Origin: Parasponia andersonii
Lineage: Eukaryota; Streptophyta; Magnoliopsida; Rosales; Cannabaceae
NCBI GenBank assembly: GCA_002914805.1
Contig: JXTB01000168.1
Span: 378,331-442,330 of the forward strand
Direction: 5' to 3'
Length of the DNA stretch: 64,000 nt
Position numbers and translations under genes: made by a program. How positions within the stretch are numbered: position 1 is the first letter of the stretch; the number at the start of each line of letters is the position of its first letter. Below the pieces are notes generated by a model, which saw nothing but the letters and a program-made list of their open reading frames with translations, was not told the DNA's origin and searched no databases. Below, piece by piece: positions 41,700-54,249 of this stretch.

Positions 41700-42998
41700 C
41701 TTTTTTAAAAAATGACACTCAATGTCTCATGCAAAATTAAGTATTATAAAAAGGTCTTAAAAATGGTATTACTTATTAAAATGTACAAATTTTTGGCTAA
41801 TCCCTTTTTTTTACTACTTAAAAATATAAGGAAAAATTATTCCAGAAAGACCCGACATAGTATAGCAACTCTTACTGTGAAGCGATATGTTGTATTAGAG
41901 AAAATCCTTTCTCCACTTGCAACCCCAATTATATTACATATATCTTCTCAAGTTGCCCTAATGAGTTGATTCTATCATGTAAGGAAAAAAATTCAAATAT
42001 TTTGGCTGCATATCAATTTCTCCATAGTCAAAACCCATAGGTCAAAAAATACTTATCCAATAAGTTGAAAGCCAGCTAGCAATACGATTATCCGAAAATG
42101 TTCGAAAAAAGCTATGCAATCAAATTGCTTACACAACAGTCACAAAATAGCGTTTTCAAAAAAAAAAAAAATCGCAAAATAACATAATGAATAAGAAAAG
42201 CAGTTTTTTTTTTTTTCCAAGAAGATATTCGCTTCTGCTTATGCAAATGTATATACATAGTGGTTGGGTACTAATTTATGCCTCATAAAGTGATAAGCGA
42301 TAAGATCACGAGTTGGAAAATAGAGCTGTACTCAAATAGGAACTTGTGCCTTTCACCTTTTATCCCTCGGGATATATTTTTTCTTTTTAAGGTTTTGAAA
42401 GGGAAGTTCGACTCGAAGTCTAACCTACTTATTTGGAAGTTTTTGCTAAGAGAAAATGACTAGCTTTTTTATTCAAATTTCTTACTTTATCTTCAAGCAT
42501 GACATTGACTTGGCTGTATTAATTGTCTCCTTGATATTGAACCGAAGTTATTGGCATCAACTTGAATTCATTTTCTTTTTAAATCTCACATTATTATAAA
42601 ATCTTAAAATTCCAACTTGTATAGTAAATTTGACTTAGTAGCTAGTTTCTCATGTCACAAAATTTTGTTTGAATTGAAGCTCATTAGGCAGCTAAAAAGT
42701 TGGTGGGGTTTATGTAGTTGGACTACAAAATATTGTCACTATCAGTTGTTACCTATAGAAAAGCCCAGGAAGCGAATAACTTAATTGCTACCATATCCCC
42801 CCTTCTTTTAGCTGGGAAAATTCAGTACTGATAAGCTAAAAGTTAGTAGTAGGGAATTTCCAAATTTTCAGGAATGTTTAAGTTTCTAGTTAATTTAATT
42901 TTTTAATAATTCAAACTCTTTTAGGAAGTTCCAGCCAAAAAAATGGGAGATAGTTTTTGCATTATAGGCTCTATATATGACTATTGTAAGGATACAAA

Positions 42999-43032
<34 letters not shown>

Positions 43033-44690
43033 TATGCGCCTTAATACGATTAAAATTTGTTATATACTCATGGAAACTATATAACACAATCCAATCGAAT
43101 ATGATGTTCTAACCGTAATATTAAAAGGCTATTACATGCCCTAGATAGCTACAACTTATTAACATAAGAAAAGATAAAACAAAATTAGGGATAATATCAA
43201 ATTTAAATAAATCAAGCATATGCGTCATTCCGGCGAAGGATATCAATATATGACTTGTCGTTCGCTACTGTTTTTATTATCAATTGTTATTTTTTTAAGA
43301 GACGTTGTCGTTTCTTACGTTTGTTTTTGGCTACTATACATTTGGCAGTAGATGCTGAGTATTTAAAGTTAATATATGACTGTATTATATCCATAAATAG
43401 GATTTATTTAGATGCTGAGTATTTATTAATTTTAATTATATGATCTTTCAAAACAAGAAAAAAAATATCTAATATATGGGATTTGTTACTTAACTCGTAC
43501 GGTGAAATTTAAGCTTGTATTCGCTCAAAATCTTAATTAATTTAATGGTGATCCTAGTCATTGAAAATTAATTGCTTGACGTATAAGGTTTACATATATA
43601 ATTAGTCATTGCGTGGTCTATGTATATATATTATATGCGTAATTTTTGGCGAGGATTAAGAGAATTAATCTTACATATATATATATATAGGCGTGTTATA
43701 GTTGTGTTTTCTAAAACAATATTTGACCTTCATATCTTGACCACAAACAGATAAATTTGATAAATTTATGTGTAGCTAATCATCTTAAAAGAAGGTTCCC
43801 ATACGTAATTATTTCATCCACCTTAAATAATCTACGATATTCCGAGCTTGTAGGCTATTCTTTAAGACTTAAAGCGACACTTACATTCTTGGACTTAATA
43901 AATGTTTACGCTAAGACTTGCAACGCCAATTAGTTGCCTAAAAAGAATTGTATTTTGTACTTAAAAAGAATCTTATTTTTTTAAAAAAATAAAATATAAC
44001 TAATAATTATCACTTATTATAAATTTAAAAGAAAATAATACACACACTAATAAGATTCTCCAAACTCCCACACACAATTCTTAAAAAAAATCTTATTATT
44101 AGAGCCTAGCTAATTGCAAATAAATTCAACAAAATTACGTGGTTATTATTATGGTGGGCGTCACGAACAATTATTAAATAATGTTGAGAAAGAACCCTTA
44201 TATTAAATTTGCAGTACTGAGAATTAATTTTACGGTGGATTATCATTAATTAAGAAGAAATACTTATTGATAGTTTACGTTTTTGAACGTCAGATTACAT
44301 CAAGATGATAAAATCAATTTAAAAAACTTATAATCTTTACAAAAATTCGCTACTCAAATATGGAGAAGGGAAAGAATAGAAATAGAAAAACCCAAACAAT
44401 ATTTGTACATATAGATAATTCATATATCTTGCCACTATTGCTTAGGACACTAAGCTAGCTCATATTAACAAGAAAAAAGGGTTGCAGTCTAGAAACAATC
44501 GTGGAACTCTCAAGCACATCTCAAACGATTGAGCCATATATAATGGCATATTCTAACTCTGTATAGTTAATTAGACGTGGCCTAGCCGTGAGTTTAGCGT
44601 GGTGATGGTTACATTAATATTACCTACACATTAAGCCATCAATTAAATATAATATTAGACATAGTCATGCATGCGATGTGCACCTTTTTA
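41700..44690. other. AT-rich intergenic region, no gene seen
   Basis: Long A/T tracts and a (CT)n(AT)n microsatellite at about 43001-43030 occur here. A TAGATGCTGAGTATTTA block is repeated at about 43352 and 43411. No coding exon was recognised. Confidence 0.5.
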
Positions 44691-44694
44691 TTAG

Positions 44695-45455
44695 GACTTG
44701 TAATTCGTGTCGACGAGTCGTCTTCGTGTCGATGTATATATATAATAGGTAAATGTTCTACCCGAATACGACTCGTTTGTTAAATAGGTCAAAAATTATG
44801 TTAGAACATGACTCGTTTATAAACAGGTTGACACGACATGATTATGTATAACTCATTTACTAAACAAGTCATATTGACCCGTGACACGTGATCTACGACT
44901 TGTGACTCGAAAATGATCCTTAATAAAACCTTATAGAAATATGACTAAATTTTATACTCAATATATATAAATATCATTTTATCAAATGTTATAGCAAAAT
45001 GTCCAGTATATATATTAATGTACCAAGTGTAAAATTTTATATACCAAGTATAAAAAACTATATACCTAGTACATTTCAGTACAATAACTGAAATTGGTAG
45101 ATAAATATATCTACGAGTAAAAATATATATAATTAGACATTTAGCTATTAAATTTAAAAAATAGATTTTTACTTAATCAAATTTAAAATATTAGTTATCT
45201 ACCTAATTTTCTCGAACGGGATAAGAAATTATAACACAAACATGGCCTTTTTATAAACGGATTGATATAACACGATATGACTCGTTTACTAAACAAGCCA
45301 TTTTTCATATTGGTAGGTTCAACCCGAATACGACTTATTAATTAAATTAGTTAATATCTCCAATCCAAACACGGTTAAGCTAAACTTAAATCTATTAATT
45401 TCATACAAATTTTTTGTTGTATTTTCATGTCATATCATGAATTGCCGAGCCTATC
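44695..45455. mobile_element. Non-autonomous repeat element with GACTCGTTTAxTAAACAAG subrepeats
   Basis: Four to five degenerate subrepeats carry ACACGA, TGACTCGTTTACTAAAC(A/G)AG, then an ACCCGAATACGACT-type segment. The left end has AATTCGTGTCGACGAGTCG. The right end (TCATGTCATATCATGAATTGCCGAGCC) is weakly complementary to it. I know this kind of GTGTCG/ACCCG-rich, hAT-like non-autonomous repeat from plant genomes, but the class is not proven here. The middle (about 44930-45210) is AT-rich filler. Confidence 0.5.
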
Positions 45456-46660
45456 TTTTATAAATCATTCTTTATTTCTTGTTTTCCATTTTGAAAAACT
45501 TCAATACTTACATTTTTACGTGTACATTATTTAATCTGATATCACAAATTATGTCCAACCACTATATTCATGTCCTATCATCTAAAATTGAAAATTAGTT
45601 ATTTGAATTTCTAAAATAAATATAATCTAGTATATTGAATATAATGTTTAAGACACTAAAATTAAAATTAAATAGAGAATTTGAGATAAATTCTGGAGTT
45701 TCATTTTGCGTATATTAAATTCAACAAATACAAATTAAATAATAATAATAATCATAATAATAATAATAAAATAATAAAGAGAAAATACTAGTTATTGGAA
45801 CTGTTAGTGATGCAATCACTATCGGTGTAGCAATCAATCAAAACTGTCACCTAATAGAACTCATTTAGACAACGTTTTTTTTTTCCTTCTCTTTTAATTA
45901 TTTGGTAGCTAGTTTTAATCTAGTGCTACCCATGCAATGATATATCAAATAGATTCACATATATAGTAGTGATGTATAGCACTAATCCTATATTATATAT
46001 ATGGCTTTGGAAATACTCAATTGTCCCGTAATTAGGCCTAAAGCGGTTGCTGTGGCTTAGCATTATTTGGGATTCCACACAGTCAATATAAGCCACCAAA
46101 AAGGAGGAGAGAGCCTCCTAAAATCACATATAATAAATTATATGTAATGGACCAACAACTAAAGAATATTTGTGTCGGGTCCTTTTAATATTCATTGGAC
46201 GGACCCCATAAAAGGGAGAAACACACCATTATTTCCACTTCCTTAGAAAAGAGAGAGGAAAAAAACAATTAATAAAAGAAACTCACTATCAATAAAAAGA
46301 AAAAGAATAATGCCATGTTTAAAATCTGTCAAAATCAAAGACAGCCATAACACGGCCAACTCAACACAAGTGTTCGTGATGAAAATAATATAAGTGGATA
46401 TTGACTGACTATGTACAGATACATATAGATCCAGCTGCACCAAAATGAGTCCTACATATTCTGACTGTAATCCAACAATGTCACGCCTCTTCTTTTTTAG
46501 CTTCTAATCTACCGATAAAGTAATTAACTAATATTGTCTATTATTTATTGTGATAAAAATTGTTGCTTTTGTATGTTTACTTGAAATGACGTTCGCTCAC
46601 AATGCCTCATTATTCTCGTGAAACTTTTATTAGTTCGATCGGGTGGTCCTTCTCTTTACG
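45456..46660. other. Upstream intergenic region of the NPF7 gene
   Basis: This is AT-rich, with an AAT trinucleotide tract at about 45740-45776. No coding exon was found. The last few hundred bases are probably distal promoter of the gene starting at 46867. Confidence 0.5.
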
Positions 46661-46703
46661 TTCCACGTACGCAATCCTAGCCGTTCAATAAATTTGGCCA
46701 TTG

Positions 46704-46866
46704 TCTATATATACAACACGTTTCTCTCTTTCTTCTCTCAAACACAATTAGCTGTATAGCTAGTTATAGTACTATTTGCTTCTCAATTTCTCTCTCCATA
46801 GTTACTTTTCTACCTTGCTCGCTAGCTATATACCTTGCTAATTTCTCTTAATTTCCATTCTTGATC
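46704..46866 (+). promoter_or_regulatory. NPF7.3: Core promoter and leader of the NPF7 gene
   Basis: A clear TATA box (TCTATATATAC, 46704-46714) lies about 150 bases before the ATG. It is followed by a CT-rich leader typical of plant starts, so transcription probably begins near 46735-46745. An ACGT-containing CCACGTACG lies upstream at about 46664. Confidence 0.65.
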
Positions 46867-48294
46867 ATGAAGATGGCTTGCCTGAACCTTTGCAAACAAC
46901 AGGTAATTCATAACGCCGAAATTCCATATATATGTTTTTTTTTTTGTTTTATTGTATATTAGTTTTTCGATCATATATATATGTATATAAATTTACCATG
47001 GATATATACGCATGTATATCATATCATCGGTTGGTATTTCAGTGTTCCATTGCTCAAATATACCTACTATAATGGAATATTGGGGCGTACAATACTTCTA
47101 TTCATGCTAATAGACTTGCAGCTGAATTGTTATGTCGTCTGGTATAATGTTTTAGTACATGATCAGCTGAATCGTGAACGAATGTGGCGTTATTACCTAT
47201 ATGTATACATATATTTATATGTATGTATATGGACTTGCAACATGTACGTGTACATAGATACCGATATATTATAAATATATGTAAGTGCTCTATATATATA
47301 AGATCGATGAAATTATTAGAATAATATATGTAGCATGAATCTCTCTCTCTCTCTCTTTCTATATATATATGTGTGTATATATAGAATAAAATAAACAATG
47401 TATTCTTACATGTTATTTAGCAGGGGTTCGATATTGAAGAAGAGAAGAAGCAAAAGAAGGAAATAGGAGCGTATACCCAAGATGGAAGTGTTGATAGACA
47501 TGGCCACCCTGCAATCAGAGGGAGGAGTGGTTCTTGGCTTGCTGGAGTTCTCATTTTAGGTACGTACAGGTACCTTAATATATGCACCACGTGGCCTTTC
47601 TTTCATACATATGATTTCGTATTATTCTTATTAATATACATATTTTAATATTTTTTGTTGAATAACTAGTTGGTAGGATACCAAAAGAGACGAAATATAT
47701 TCTTTTTCTAGGTAGCTAGAGATCTCAGGTTCATATTCTTTTTGTTGCCCGGCCCATTTTGTTATCAGGTATATCAGGTCATATAATTCTCTCTCTCTCT
47801 CTCTCTCGATCTCGATGGACACCCGAGTGGTGTTCAGCTCAACAGCATACCCTGAAGTATGAATCATTCATGCACTTACTTTTTAACCCTTTGCTACCAA
47901 AAAAACAGTAAACCCTTTTAAGAGTATCGGCATGGATTTTGTTTTGTCTCAATTAATTTTGCAAAGTAACTTTGGATTTTTCCTCAATTAATTATGCAAA
48001 AATAACTTTTTTTCTTTTTCAAGGTTGTTTTCATAACTTGTGCCAATTCTTAGTGTCTTATTTTACCATTAAAGTTGTGATATAATTGATTCTAGAAGCT
48101 CTAGAGTATATAGTCATATATATAAATCCAAATTAATGGCCCTTAAAATAATGTTTTTGGACTAGATAAAATCTTTTAAACAAATGCTAAGATTGATGCC
48201 ACACTACATAACGTTAAATATGTGCACAAATGTATTATACTATATTAGCAAGATCCAATACTCTCGGAAGAGTTCGACATATGGAAAATTTCAC

Positions 48295-48337
<43 letters not shown>

Positions 48338-49594
48338 GTGTGATCACTCTCTTTACTATCATCATGGAATATTGTAAGCAATTTAAAACAGTTTATGGTG
48401 CAAAGAGGTTCCAAAACTCGGTTCCGGCCGGCGGGTTTAGGCATATATATATGAAACGCAACGTACGGAAAACTGAAAATGTAGAATATTATGAACTCAT
48501 CATGCATGACTTACGAGTGAATTATTGATAAGAGCATATACCAATTTGATTTAATTACTGACGCGCTTGCATGCATTTTCCTAAAGTTTTATTTCTTCCG
48601 ACAGATTATGCCAAATTATGAAGTCATCACATGGACTTAATTGTAGAATAATTGAATTGAGAGTACTGAGAAATCAAATTAAGTTGATAACTTGTACGAA
48701 CTTAGAAATGAAATATTATTATTATTATTATGCGCGCAGTGAACCAAGGTTTGGCAACGTTGGCATTTTTCGGGGTAGGGGTGAACTTGGTGTTGTTCTT
48801 GACGAGGGTGTTGGGCCAAGACAACGCAGAGGCCGCAAATAATGTCAGCAAATGGACAGGAACGGTCTACCTTTTCTCCCTTGTTGGTGCTTTTCTCAGC
48901 GACTCCTACTGGGGAAGGTTCAAAACTTGTGCTATTTTCCAAGCCATCTTTGTCCTTGTAAGACTCCACTCACCCACCAATCATCATCATCATATATCAA
49001 CTTTTTTTTTTTCTTTGTTTGAGACATGAATAGGACTGATTATAGGCTTTGGAGTCAATTGTAATATAAAACACACTAAAGTGTTAAAGTATTCTTGTGA
49101 CGATTCAAGTCCTAACACAAGCCAGCACTACAAGGAACTCAAAAAGTAGCTTTTAAGTACTAGTCATTTTGGCATATTTCAGCGAAGAAGGAAAAAAATA
49201 AAATACCAGTCCTTTTGGCGGTCTGACTCTGACATTTGCTATCATATATAGTTGATTTGCGACTTATCATATCTGTCACTTGGCCTATTCTAGATTCGCT
49301 CACACAGAATTAACATGATAGACAAACTATGGACCCTATAGTAATTGCCTTCAGATTATTTGTCTAATTTTGTTTGGTCCTCTTTCGGTTTATCCAATCA
49401 GATATATTTTTGGCACGTTAACTTAAAAATAAAAGTGATCTAATCCGTAAGAAAATAATTGGATGGATGGAGAAAGTAGACGGAGTGGGTAATTATGGGT
49501 AAAGCATTTTTTCTGAGAGTACCATAGCGTTTAGAAGGCCTATGTGCTATTTATTTATTTTATTTCTTGTTTCCTGCGTGCCCCTCGCGTATTG

Positions 49595-49649
<55 letters not shown>

Positions 49650-51891
49650 TCCAAAGTAGAATAGTATAGGATATTATAATATATAGATTGTACTAGAAAG
49701 AAAAAAGAAACTGTGACTCATAACTTGACTGACCAAAATTTTGGTTTGACAGGGTTTGGCGTCACTATCACTATCGTCATACATATTTTTACTCAAGCCT
49801 AAAGGCTGTGGTGATGAAAAAACTCCTTGTGGACACCATTCAACTATTGGGACTGCATTGTTCTACGTGTCCATATATCTTATTGCCCTTGGAAACGGAG
49901 GGTATCAACCCAACATAGCCACATTTGGAGCAGACCAATTTGATGAGGAGGACCCAAATGAAGGGCTTTCAAAGATAGCTTTCTTCAGCTACTTCTATCT
50001 GGCTTTGAATCTTGGTTCCCTCTTTTCCAACACAATACTGGGCTATTTTGAGGATAAAGGGGTGTGGGCCTTGGGCTTTTGGGCCTCTGCTGGATCAGCT
50101 ACACTAGCTTTGGTCTTGTTCCTTTGTGGTACACCTCGATACAGGCACTTTAGTCCCAAGGGCAACCCTCTTTCTAGGTTTTGTCAAGTCATGGTTGCTG
50201 CTGGTAGAAAATGGAAGGTTGAGATGATGCCAGGTGGAGAGAATCTGTACGAGGATGTTGGAAAAGAAACCTCTCAAAATGGTTCGAGGAACATACTACA
50301 CACCGAAGGTTTCAAGTAAGTTGCTTGATTTCTTTTTTAACATGAATGCGAAATCATTGAAAAGGGTCAAATAAATTAAGCTGAAAACCTAACAAGAGAA
50401 TTATACAATTCAAATTAATTAATTAAAGAAGAGCAAACAAGATACAGAATTGAAAAACAAGACAAGACGACAAATGTGAACAAACATGAGATAAAGAAGA
50501 AGATTGAAAAAGTGATGTCCACCCAGTGTTAAAATTAAAAAAGCAAAAAGTGATGTCAGTGCGTTTGTCACGTTATAAAAGATATCCTTTGAAAAAAGAG
50601 AAGAGGGAATGAGAAAAAATGTAAAGTCGAACAAACACGAATGATATTCAACCGAAGCTTAAAAGTAAAAGGTAACATAATTAATAAAAGAAGAAAGTTA
50701 AACATACTTTTTTTCATTTTTTTTTTATATTTTAGATTTTATATTCTCAAAGTTTCGTATTCTATTATTTAATTTAATATTTTGAGAAAAAAAAAAAACA
50801 TAAGAAAGAATGTTATTAGCATTCTTCTTAATAACTTAATAAAATTGATAAATTATATATGAGACGTGATTGAAAATTTTCTACTTCCAATAACAAATTA
50901 AGCGATAATATTACGAATGAATTAACTAATAACATAAACTGTAATATTTCTACTTTATTAACCATGTTATCTCTTCAGATTTTTGGATAGGGCAGCAATC
51001 ATCACAGAAAAAGACCTCAACCGAAGGGAGGAGGAGGATGCTTCTCAGACCAATCCATGGCGTCTTTGCACCGTGACACAGGTCGAGGAAGTGAAATGCA
51101 TACTAAGACTCCTCCCCATTTGGCTTTGCACAATTCTCTACTCCGTTGTTTTCACACAAATGGCCTCACTCTTCGTTGAGCAAGGCGACGCCATGAACAC
51201 CACCCTCTCTGGCTTCCACATCCCTCCCGCGAGCATGTCAAGCTTCGACATCCTCAGCGTCGCCGCCTTCATCTTCCTCTACAGGCGAGTCATCCACCCT
51301 CTCGCTGCCCGGATAACCAAAAATCCTAAAGGACTCACAGAGCTCCAGAGAATGGGAATAGGCCTTGTTATAGCCATAATGGCAATGGTTTCAGCTGGAG
51401 TTGTTGAGGTGTTTAGGTCAAAGTATGCACAAAATGACTGTCCTACCACTGGTAGCTGTACCGGATCATCAAACCCTAGTTCTCTAAGCATCTTTTGGCA
51501 AGTTCCTCAGTACGTTCTAGTAGGAGCTTCAGAGGTTTTTATGTATGTTGGGCAATTGGAGTTCTTTAATAGTCAAGCCCCAGATGGGTTGAAGAGCTTT
51601 GGGAGTGCACTTTGCATGACTTCTATGTCGCTTGGGAACTATGTGAGTAGCTTGTTGGTGACTATTGTGATGAAAATCTCTACTCGAGGTGATATGCCTG
51701 GTTGGATCCCTGGAAACCTCAACAGGGGTCATTTGGAGAGGTTCTATTTTCTCTTGGCGGCTTTGACCGCTGCGGATCTTGTGGTCTACTTCCTGTGTGC
51801 AAAGTGGTACAAGTATACCAAGTTTGAAGGAAGAAATGGAGAAGATGAAAGTTGTAATACTACAATGCTTGCTGCTGAGCTTAGGGTTTGA
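46867..51891 (+). CDS. NPF7.3: NRT1/PTR family transporter, NPF7.2/NPF7.3 (NRT1.8/NRT1.5) type
   Basis: Arabidopsis NPF7.3 is a plasma-membrane carrier in root pericycle that loads nitrate (and affects K+) into xylem; NPF7.2 retrieves nitrate. Five exons keep frame and give 621 aa: 46867-46902, 47424-47559, 48740-48957, 49753-50315, 50979-51891. The TATA-linked first ATG gives MKMACLNL. Family hallmarks are LVNQGLATLAFFGVGVNLVL near residues 57-76, LSDSYWGRFKTCAIFQ, GGYQPNIATFGADQFDEEDP, FFSYFYLALNLGSLFSNT, NPWRLCTVTQVEEVKCI, QMASLFVEQG, and GQLEFFNSQAPDGLKS. About twelve membrane segments are visible with a long hydrophilic loop in the middle. The ExxE(K/R) proton-coupling motif of most NPF proteins is absent from helix 1 (NQGLA in its place), as in NPF7.3. 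The gene looks intact. The 7.2 versus 7.3 assignment is by recalled similarity. Confidence 0.93.
47421..47426 (+). promoter_or_regulatory. NPF7.3: Tandem (NAGNAG) splice acceptor at NPF7 exon 2
   Basis: The intron ends TTTAGCAG|GGG. Using the upstream TAG would add one CAG codon (Gln) with no frame change, so transcripts could differ by a single residue at the variable N-terminus. Confidence 0.55.
49598..49644. repeat. (AT)n microsatellite in NPF7 intron 3
   Basis: An uninterrupted TA dinucleotide tract of about 46 bases. A similar tract lies in intron 2 at about 48299-48333. Both are likely length-polymorphic. Confidence 0.95.
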
Positions 51892-53280
51892 GTGGGAGCT
51901 AGTTTAAAGTGCAAGGCTCGTTCATTTAGGATTGCTTATGGAGTCTTTCCAAGCACCAGAGCACCCGTTTAATTAATTGTTTTTAGAAAGCGATGAGCAC
52001 AGAATTTGACGCGAAATCCGTACGTGATTGGCCCCTTAGTTGAAGTTTTTCAAGGACAATCCTTATCGGTTTCGAATCAAATGGTGTCCATCTTTTAAAG
52101 TGCAAAGAAGTAGAGAGTTTTTGGTGAATACATGCATGATTATGTAGAATAAATAAGTGAAGAGCTGGGACCGGAAGTATTACTGGAGGTTATGTCATGC
52201 TGATATGGAGTTGTGTCTAAGAAAGTATATGTTAGCGATGAAGCTAGAGATGAAATGGCATTTTTTCCATTTGTCTAAGTGGAGCACATAAACATATGTT
52301 ATTTTTTAATATACTGTAGCTAAGCACACTAATTTATGCACTATCCTTTTCGTAAACTATGATGTAATACCTTCCACTTCAATAATATTAAGTTGTTATA
52401 TTCATCATTAATAGAAGCCAGCTAGCTAGAGTCACTTCCCTTCTCTCTCTCTATATATACTCACGGCAAGGCAATGTATATATTTCAGTTATATATATAT
52501 ATATATATATATTATAGTACTTATCTTAGTGAGCATATTCGTATAATTGCTCAATTGAACGATCGTACGTAAGTGCTGAAAATTGAACAGAGCTTTAAGT
52601 ATACGCATGCATATAAAAGAAAATTGAAGTAACATATATAATTTCTGCAAACCAGGGTATAAACAGTTTATTTAATGCTTTTCTAAGTTCCATGATTACA
52701 ATTTACGATTATTCATCTAGCGAATTTCAGAATTTGAAAGATGTTTAATTTTGTTCCATATACTCTTTTAAATTTACAGTGATAATTTTTTTTTTAAGAC
52801 AAATTTTCTTATCAGTTTCCTTAAACTAGTAGGAGAAAGTTTAAATTTCCATTTTGTACTTATTCTTAGGTGTATATAATTCTATATAGCCTTAAAAAGA
52901 ACTAGTTCTAAAACTGTTATTATGGTCAATAGTCTTTTCTATATTTTATTACAGATCGTATACAGTATCTTTTTGTAAAGAATATAATCATGTAGTGATG
53001 TGTCTCTGATGTTACCCGACTATGATTTTTCTTCAGTGCAGGGCAAGCTGCTGCATATACTTTAGAAGCCGCGTGACGAAAACAGGATTCATGATTCATC
53101 TTCATAGCATTATTCTTGTGACTAGCTAGAGATTAGACTAGAAAACGACTGAAAATCTGTAATTAATTCAGAAAACATATCTAGAAATTTACAAAATGTC
53201 TCAAAAGAGCAAACAATAAACTGATTATTAAATCCCAAAAGCCAACGAAATCAGTACAAAAATTTCTTAATAATTCATTT
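51892..53280. other. NPF7 3' UTR and downstream spacer, no further gene seen
   Basis: The first 300-500 bases are probably 3' UTR; an AATAATATTAAG stretch near 52381 could serve as a weak poly(A) signal. Beyond this there is AT-rich spacer with TA repeats near 52490. No exon is supported. Confidence 0.5.
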
Positions 53281-53829
53281 GTCATATTTGATTCATGGTA
53301 TAAAAATTCTATATTATATTAATTAAATATAATACTATGTTTGATTTTGTTTTTATATTATATTATTAAATATTACATCAAAATTTAATATAATATAAAG
53401 AATATTATCTAACACGGAAAAAGGTTTATATTACACCATCTTAAATAATTTTAACTCTAACATATTACTGTGCAATATTTGTTTTTTTTTTCCCTAAATT
53501 TCTTCTCATCATTTTCTCTCTTATTTTTTTCTTCTCTCACATTATTTTATCTTTCAAAAATGGTATTTTTCTAAATATATTTTCAAAAGTGGTATTTTTA
53601 AAAATATATCTAAAAGTAATATTTTTTGTAAATAAATTTTTAAAATTGATAATTTTACAAGTGATATTTTCCTATATATTTTTTTATAAATGATGCTTTC
53701 TAAATAATATTTTAAAAATAATAATTTTCAAAATTAACCTTTTTATCTTAATACAATACAAAACTAAACATAATATTGTAATAAAAGAATACAATACAAT
53801 ACCATACATTACAGCGCCTAAATATGACC
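53281..53829. mobile_element. MITE-like inverted-repeat element
   Basis: The left end GTCATATTTG and the reverse complement of the right end GGTCATATTTA match. The similarity extends inwards through AT(A/T)TATGTTTRRTTTTG and further AT-rich sequence. It is about 550 bp and non-coding, with a core of TATTTTTxxAAATATAT-type repeats. Target-site duplication was not resolved. Confidence 0.6.
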
Positions 53830-54249
53830 TTATATTTAACAACTTTTTGTGATTGTATAACGGGATTATGACATGTAGTACGACCTTTAGAAAAATAATT
53901 CCACAAATATGACCAGTCCCATTATACGCAGATATATTTTTGTACCATTTATTAGACAAAATTTTCTTTTTTTTTAGTTATGTAATACAAGTACACATGC
54001 GGTGGCATTGTGGTAATAAAACCGTAATTTTTTGTATAAGTTGTTAATGTAAAACGTTATTACAATAATTGCTAAAAGCTTTGTTGGCAGAGTTGGTTGC
54101 CTTGCTTTTTCTACCTCTCCATCTTGAGAATTTTAGATTCTCAGTCCAAACACTTTATTGTTTTTTTTTCCTTCGAAACTCTTTTTTTTTCCTAAAAAAA
54201 AAATCTCTTTTTAGTTCTCTTTAGTCCTACTTTTCTTAATAATTAATAA

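Larger units (their letters stand above)
31350..41700. mobile_element. Decayed MULE carrying an Ulp1-like protease gene (boundaries approximate)
   Basis: A Mutator-like transposase on the minus strand (38402-40043) and a DUF1985/Ulp1-type peptidase gene on the plus strand (32578-36345) face each other. MULEs that have captured Ulp1-like genes are known from Arabidopsis (Kaonashi) and melon (CUMULE). This combination and convergent layout fit that class. A common minisatellite occurs left, between and right of both genes (about 31.95-32.26, 35.2-35.45, 36.57-36.8, 37.03-37.56 and 40.05-40.4 kb), which supports treating it as one element. I could not define the terminal inverted repeats or the target-site duplication, so the ends are placed only where the repeats fade. 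Confidence 0.65.

Noticed and set aside
46981..47398. Open frames rich in Tyr/Ile/Cys on both strands
   Set aside because: They are produced by TA/CT repeats within intron 1 of the NPF7 gene.
48618..48842. Frames overlapping NPF7 exon 3 in other phases
   Set aside because: Shadows of the true exon; the correct frame gives the conserved NQGLATLAFF segment.
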